64,000 nt of DNA from Paralvinella palmiformis (Eukaryota > Annelida > Polychaeta > Terebellida > Alvinellidae). The notes beneath the pieces were generated by a model that did no database searches, was not told the DNA's origin, and saw only the letters and a program-made list of their open reading frames with translations. Both the position numbers and the translations under genes were made by a program. Location of the stretch: NCBI GenBank assembly GCA_025642065.1, contig JAODUP010000427.1:468501-532500 (forward strand), given 5' to 3'. Positions 62,175 to 64,000 of the stretch are shown piece by piece (the stretch's first letter is position 1; each line of letters begins with the position of its first letter).

Positions 62175-62302
62175 ATGTGATCAGAATGCGCTCTACATGG
62201 AGCTACAATGTGATGAGTCTATTGGACAGTGTTGGTGTACAGATCCAGGTACTGGCAAACCAATCCCTGGCACCAGGAGAAATGGAATGGCTAATTGTAA
62301 AG
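62175..62302 (+). CDS. Exon 33: thyroglobulin type-1 domain, second part
   Basis: A 128-nt exon, phase 2 to 1. It contains the hallmark QCWCTDPGTGKPIPGTR, with CWC and the G-x-x-IPGT turn, and the closing Cys (MANC). With exon 32 this makes one complete thyroglobulin type-1 domain, residues about 1045-1113. Confidence 0.9.
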
Positions 62303-62710
62303 GTACAATTAATAGTGTATCATTTCAAATGCAGAAAAGTAGAATTATAAAAAGTCACCTCATCCACACAGTGCCTCAGACTAAATAACAACCTGACCAC
62401 ACTTCTCTGGATATTTATTTAGTTTTCTTTACCTGACCTATAACATGCTGCACTACAGACCTCCAGACTCAGCATCCATTCCCGGTGTTGCCAAATCCTG
62501 ATGGATATTTTATCTGATCATTAATTAGCTATTTGGCCATATTTCTCAGATTAGACCACTGCTGAGGCTAAGCACTCACTCCCTCATTTATGAGCTTGGG
62601 TTCCTTTTATTAAAATTATAATCATATTAGTCTGGATATTTAGTCCTATCATGTATGTGTAATATAATAGCAGAATATTTCTTTATTCTGTCCAAATATA
62701 TTTATTTCAG

Positions 62711-62746
62711 ATAGAGCAACAACACTGAAACAAATTGATGAACCAG
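62711..62746 (+). CDS. Exon 34: short linker
   Basis: A 36-nt exon, phase 1-1, between tttatttcag and gtaaga. It encodes DRATTLKQIDEP, with no Cys. It is symmetric, so it could be skipped without changing frame. Confidence 0.6.
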
Positions 62747-62763
62747 GTAAGAAATACATACTT

Positions 62764-62813
<50 letters not shown>

Positions 62814-62926
62814 GTGTGTATGTGTGTATGTGTTACAAGTAATCTGTATAATCAGGTAATATGTATATTACCTGAAATATTCAGGTAATATACATATTAT
62901 CTGATTATACAGATTAACTATAAATG

Positions 62927-62963
<37 letters not shown>

Positions 62964-63229
62964 TCTTGGTTTATAATTTCAAGTCTGTCAGCTTTTATAA
63001 AACCTATTCTAATTTGGTAAAAACTAAATTCATGTGTTCTGTCAAGAATTTAAATTGTGATGGTGGTGCATGTGAAATATGACCGAAATAACAGGTGTGA
63101 ATGTGAACGATTGAAGGTATTTACTCTTATATGTGTCATTTTGTATGTCCACACATTTAGCATATATTTGTATTCCAGGTTAGTGACCATATTGACATGG
63201 TTTTGAATTGGTATGCATTTTATTTCTAG

Positions 63230-63415
63230 TCTGTCCTGCTAGCAGTTCGATCAATTCATGCAGTCCACTGTTGTGTGCTGGACAAAGTTGCCACCATCCA
63301 GGCAACTTCAAAGCAATGTGCCGTGTAAATCCTTGTGGAAGTAAATGTAGCATAGAATTCTACAATCCAGCTGATAACAGCAAAGTTACATGTATGAATG
63401 CGACCAGAACAATGT
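63230..63415 (+). CDS. Exon 35: Cys-rich domain
   Basis: A 186-nt exon, phase 1-1, residues 1126-1187, with ten cysteines. It begins VCPASSSINSCSPLLCAGQS and has a second half with NPCGSKCSIEFYNPADN and a late Cys. I do not recognise the domain with certainty. It sits between a thyroglobulin-1 domain and the next module. Confidence 0.8.
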
Positions 63416-63499
63416 GTAAGTAACACTTCCATAATGGAAAAAGATGAGCAAGATTTACTCACATTTGACACGACAAATGGTTAAAGCTGACTTCAATCA

Positions 63500-63690
63500 T
63501 CAAGGTTCTCTTGAGTGAGTGAGTGAGTGAGTGAGTGAGTGAGTGAGCGAGTGAGTGAGTGAGGTTTAATAAGAGATATTAGCACAACAATAGCCTTTAA
63601 TATTGCCTTCTCTAAGTTATCTCTGACAACAGATAAGGTGTGCCGGTTCTGAACCTCAGGCCTCCAGGTTCTGTCTTTATTTCAGATATC
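63500..63690 (-). mobile_element. SINE family 2, in the last intron
   Basis: GAGT repeats (63514-63562) form the minus-strand tail, and the body continues to about 63690 with a degraded box B (ggttctgaacctcaggcc on the + strand). Confidence 0.45.
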
Positions 63691-63804
63691 TCTAAAAATA
63701 AAATATTCACTTCTGTATGTTTTCCCATGAATTTTTATTTCCTTAGTAAGTGTTCCCTATTCATTGATTTATTAATCTTTTCAAACACTGCCAAAATATT
63801 TGGT

Positions 63805-63945
63805 TGATACTGTGGCATAGCAATTAGAGGACTGCACTCCAAGGTCCATTTTAATCTGTTCCCCAAAAATTCACCTCCTGCTCATATGTCTCTGGCAATC
63901 ATTGCCGAAGTTAAACAAACCACTCACTCACTCACTCACTGGTAG
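63805..63945 (+). mobile_element. SINE family 2, in the last intron
   Basis: A degraded box A (gtggcatagcaattagagg) opens the copy. Body: gccgaagttaaacaaacc. Tail: cactcactcactcact. It lies in opposite orientation to the copy at 63,500. Confidence 0.5.
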
Positions 63946-63971
63946 GATATATTTTAATATCATCTTTCCAG

Positions 63972-64000
63972 TGACAGACTGCCAGAAGAATGCTCAGGAT
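63972..64000 (+). CDS. Exon 36 (partial at window edge)
   Basis: After the acceptor atcatctttccag, phase 1 completes a Leu codon and the frame stays open to the edge as LTDCQKNAQD. The DCQKNAQ start could open a second thyroglobulin type-1 domain, but the window ends too soon to tell. Confidence 0.65.

Larger units (their letters stand above)
28673..64000 (+). other. Gene model: secreted multidomain protease-inhibitor-like protein (WAP, Kunitz, antistasin, thyroglobulin-1), 3' end outside window
   Basis: I joined 36 coding exons by GT/AG borders and reading phase. They total 3,591 nt, or 1,197 codons, with no internal stop. Domain order by residue: signal peptide 1-20; acidic linker 21-52; WAP 53-101; acidic 102-115; altered WAP 116-161; acidic 162-189; WAP 190-238; acidic 239-265; Cys module 266-294; Kunitz plus antistasin 295-385; Cys modules 386-454; three Kunitz-antistasin blocks starting at 455, 633 and 811, each followed by Cys and antistasin modules; thyroglobulin type-1 about 1045-1113; linker; Cys-rich domain 1126-1187; start of a new module. 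WAP, Kunitz, antistasin and thyroglobulin-1 domains are known in secreted protease inhibitors, so an extracellular inhibitor or matrix role is inferred. The combination resembles papilin-type mosaics, but I do not recognise a specific ortholog. Transcript data could change exon use, especially for exons 6 and 7. Confidence 0.85.

Overview
The window reads as animal nuclear DNA, most likely from a mollusc and probably a gastropod (inference). It has short exons split by long AT-rich introns with GT/AG borders, very dense TA, CA, GATA and GAGT microsatellites, tRNA-headed SINEs, L2/CR1-like and other LINE scraps, and TA-flanked DNA transposon remnants. No prokaryotic gene organisation is visible, and I see no true rRNA or tRNA gene.

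Layout. From 1 to about 28.6 kb there is no protein-coding gene I can defend. This part is repeat-rich and keeps its CpG dinucleotides. It holds a decayed THAP-like exon (2.6 kb), two of three copies of a dispersed element of about 0.9 kb, a hammerhead-ribozyme-like motif in a Penelope-type context (6.2 kb), a threefold tandem repeat of about 1.75 kb (6.7-12.0 kb), SINEs (one nested in another), LINE scraps and large compound microsatellites.

From 28,673 to the right edge runs one gene on the + strand. I trace 36 coding exons, all joining in a consistent reading phase, for 1,197 codons; the 3' end lies beyond the window. The protein starts with a signal peptide and an acidic, Lys/Pro-rich stretch. 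It continues with alternating acidic mini-exons and WAP (four-disulfide core) domains, then Kunitz, antistasin-like and small Cys-rich modules in repeating order, then a thyroglobulin type-1 domain, a further Cys-rich domain, and the start of another module. All recognisable domains are families of secreted protease inhibitors, so the product is probably a secreted multi-inhibitor protein (papilin-like in style only; no orthology is claimed).

The gene is still being reshaped. Acidic/WAP exon pairs are tandemly duplicated, with one near-identical pair 4,182 bp apart. Two WAP copies have decayed to pseudoexons and one has lost its first cysteine and moved its splice acceptor. Further on, a block from Kunitz exon to Kunitz exon was duplicated by unequal crossing-over inside the exon, leaving a hybrid exon (51,362-51,639). 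LINE insertions and deletions then made the two copied introns diverge. CpG is plentiful up to about 31.4 kb and scarce beyond it, except in younger inserted repeats; this is the pattern expected if the gene body is methylated in the germline.
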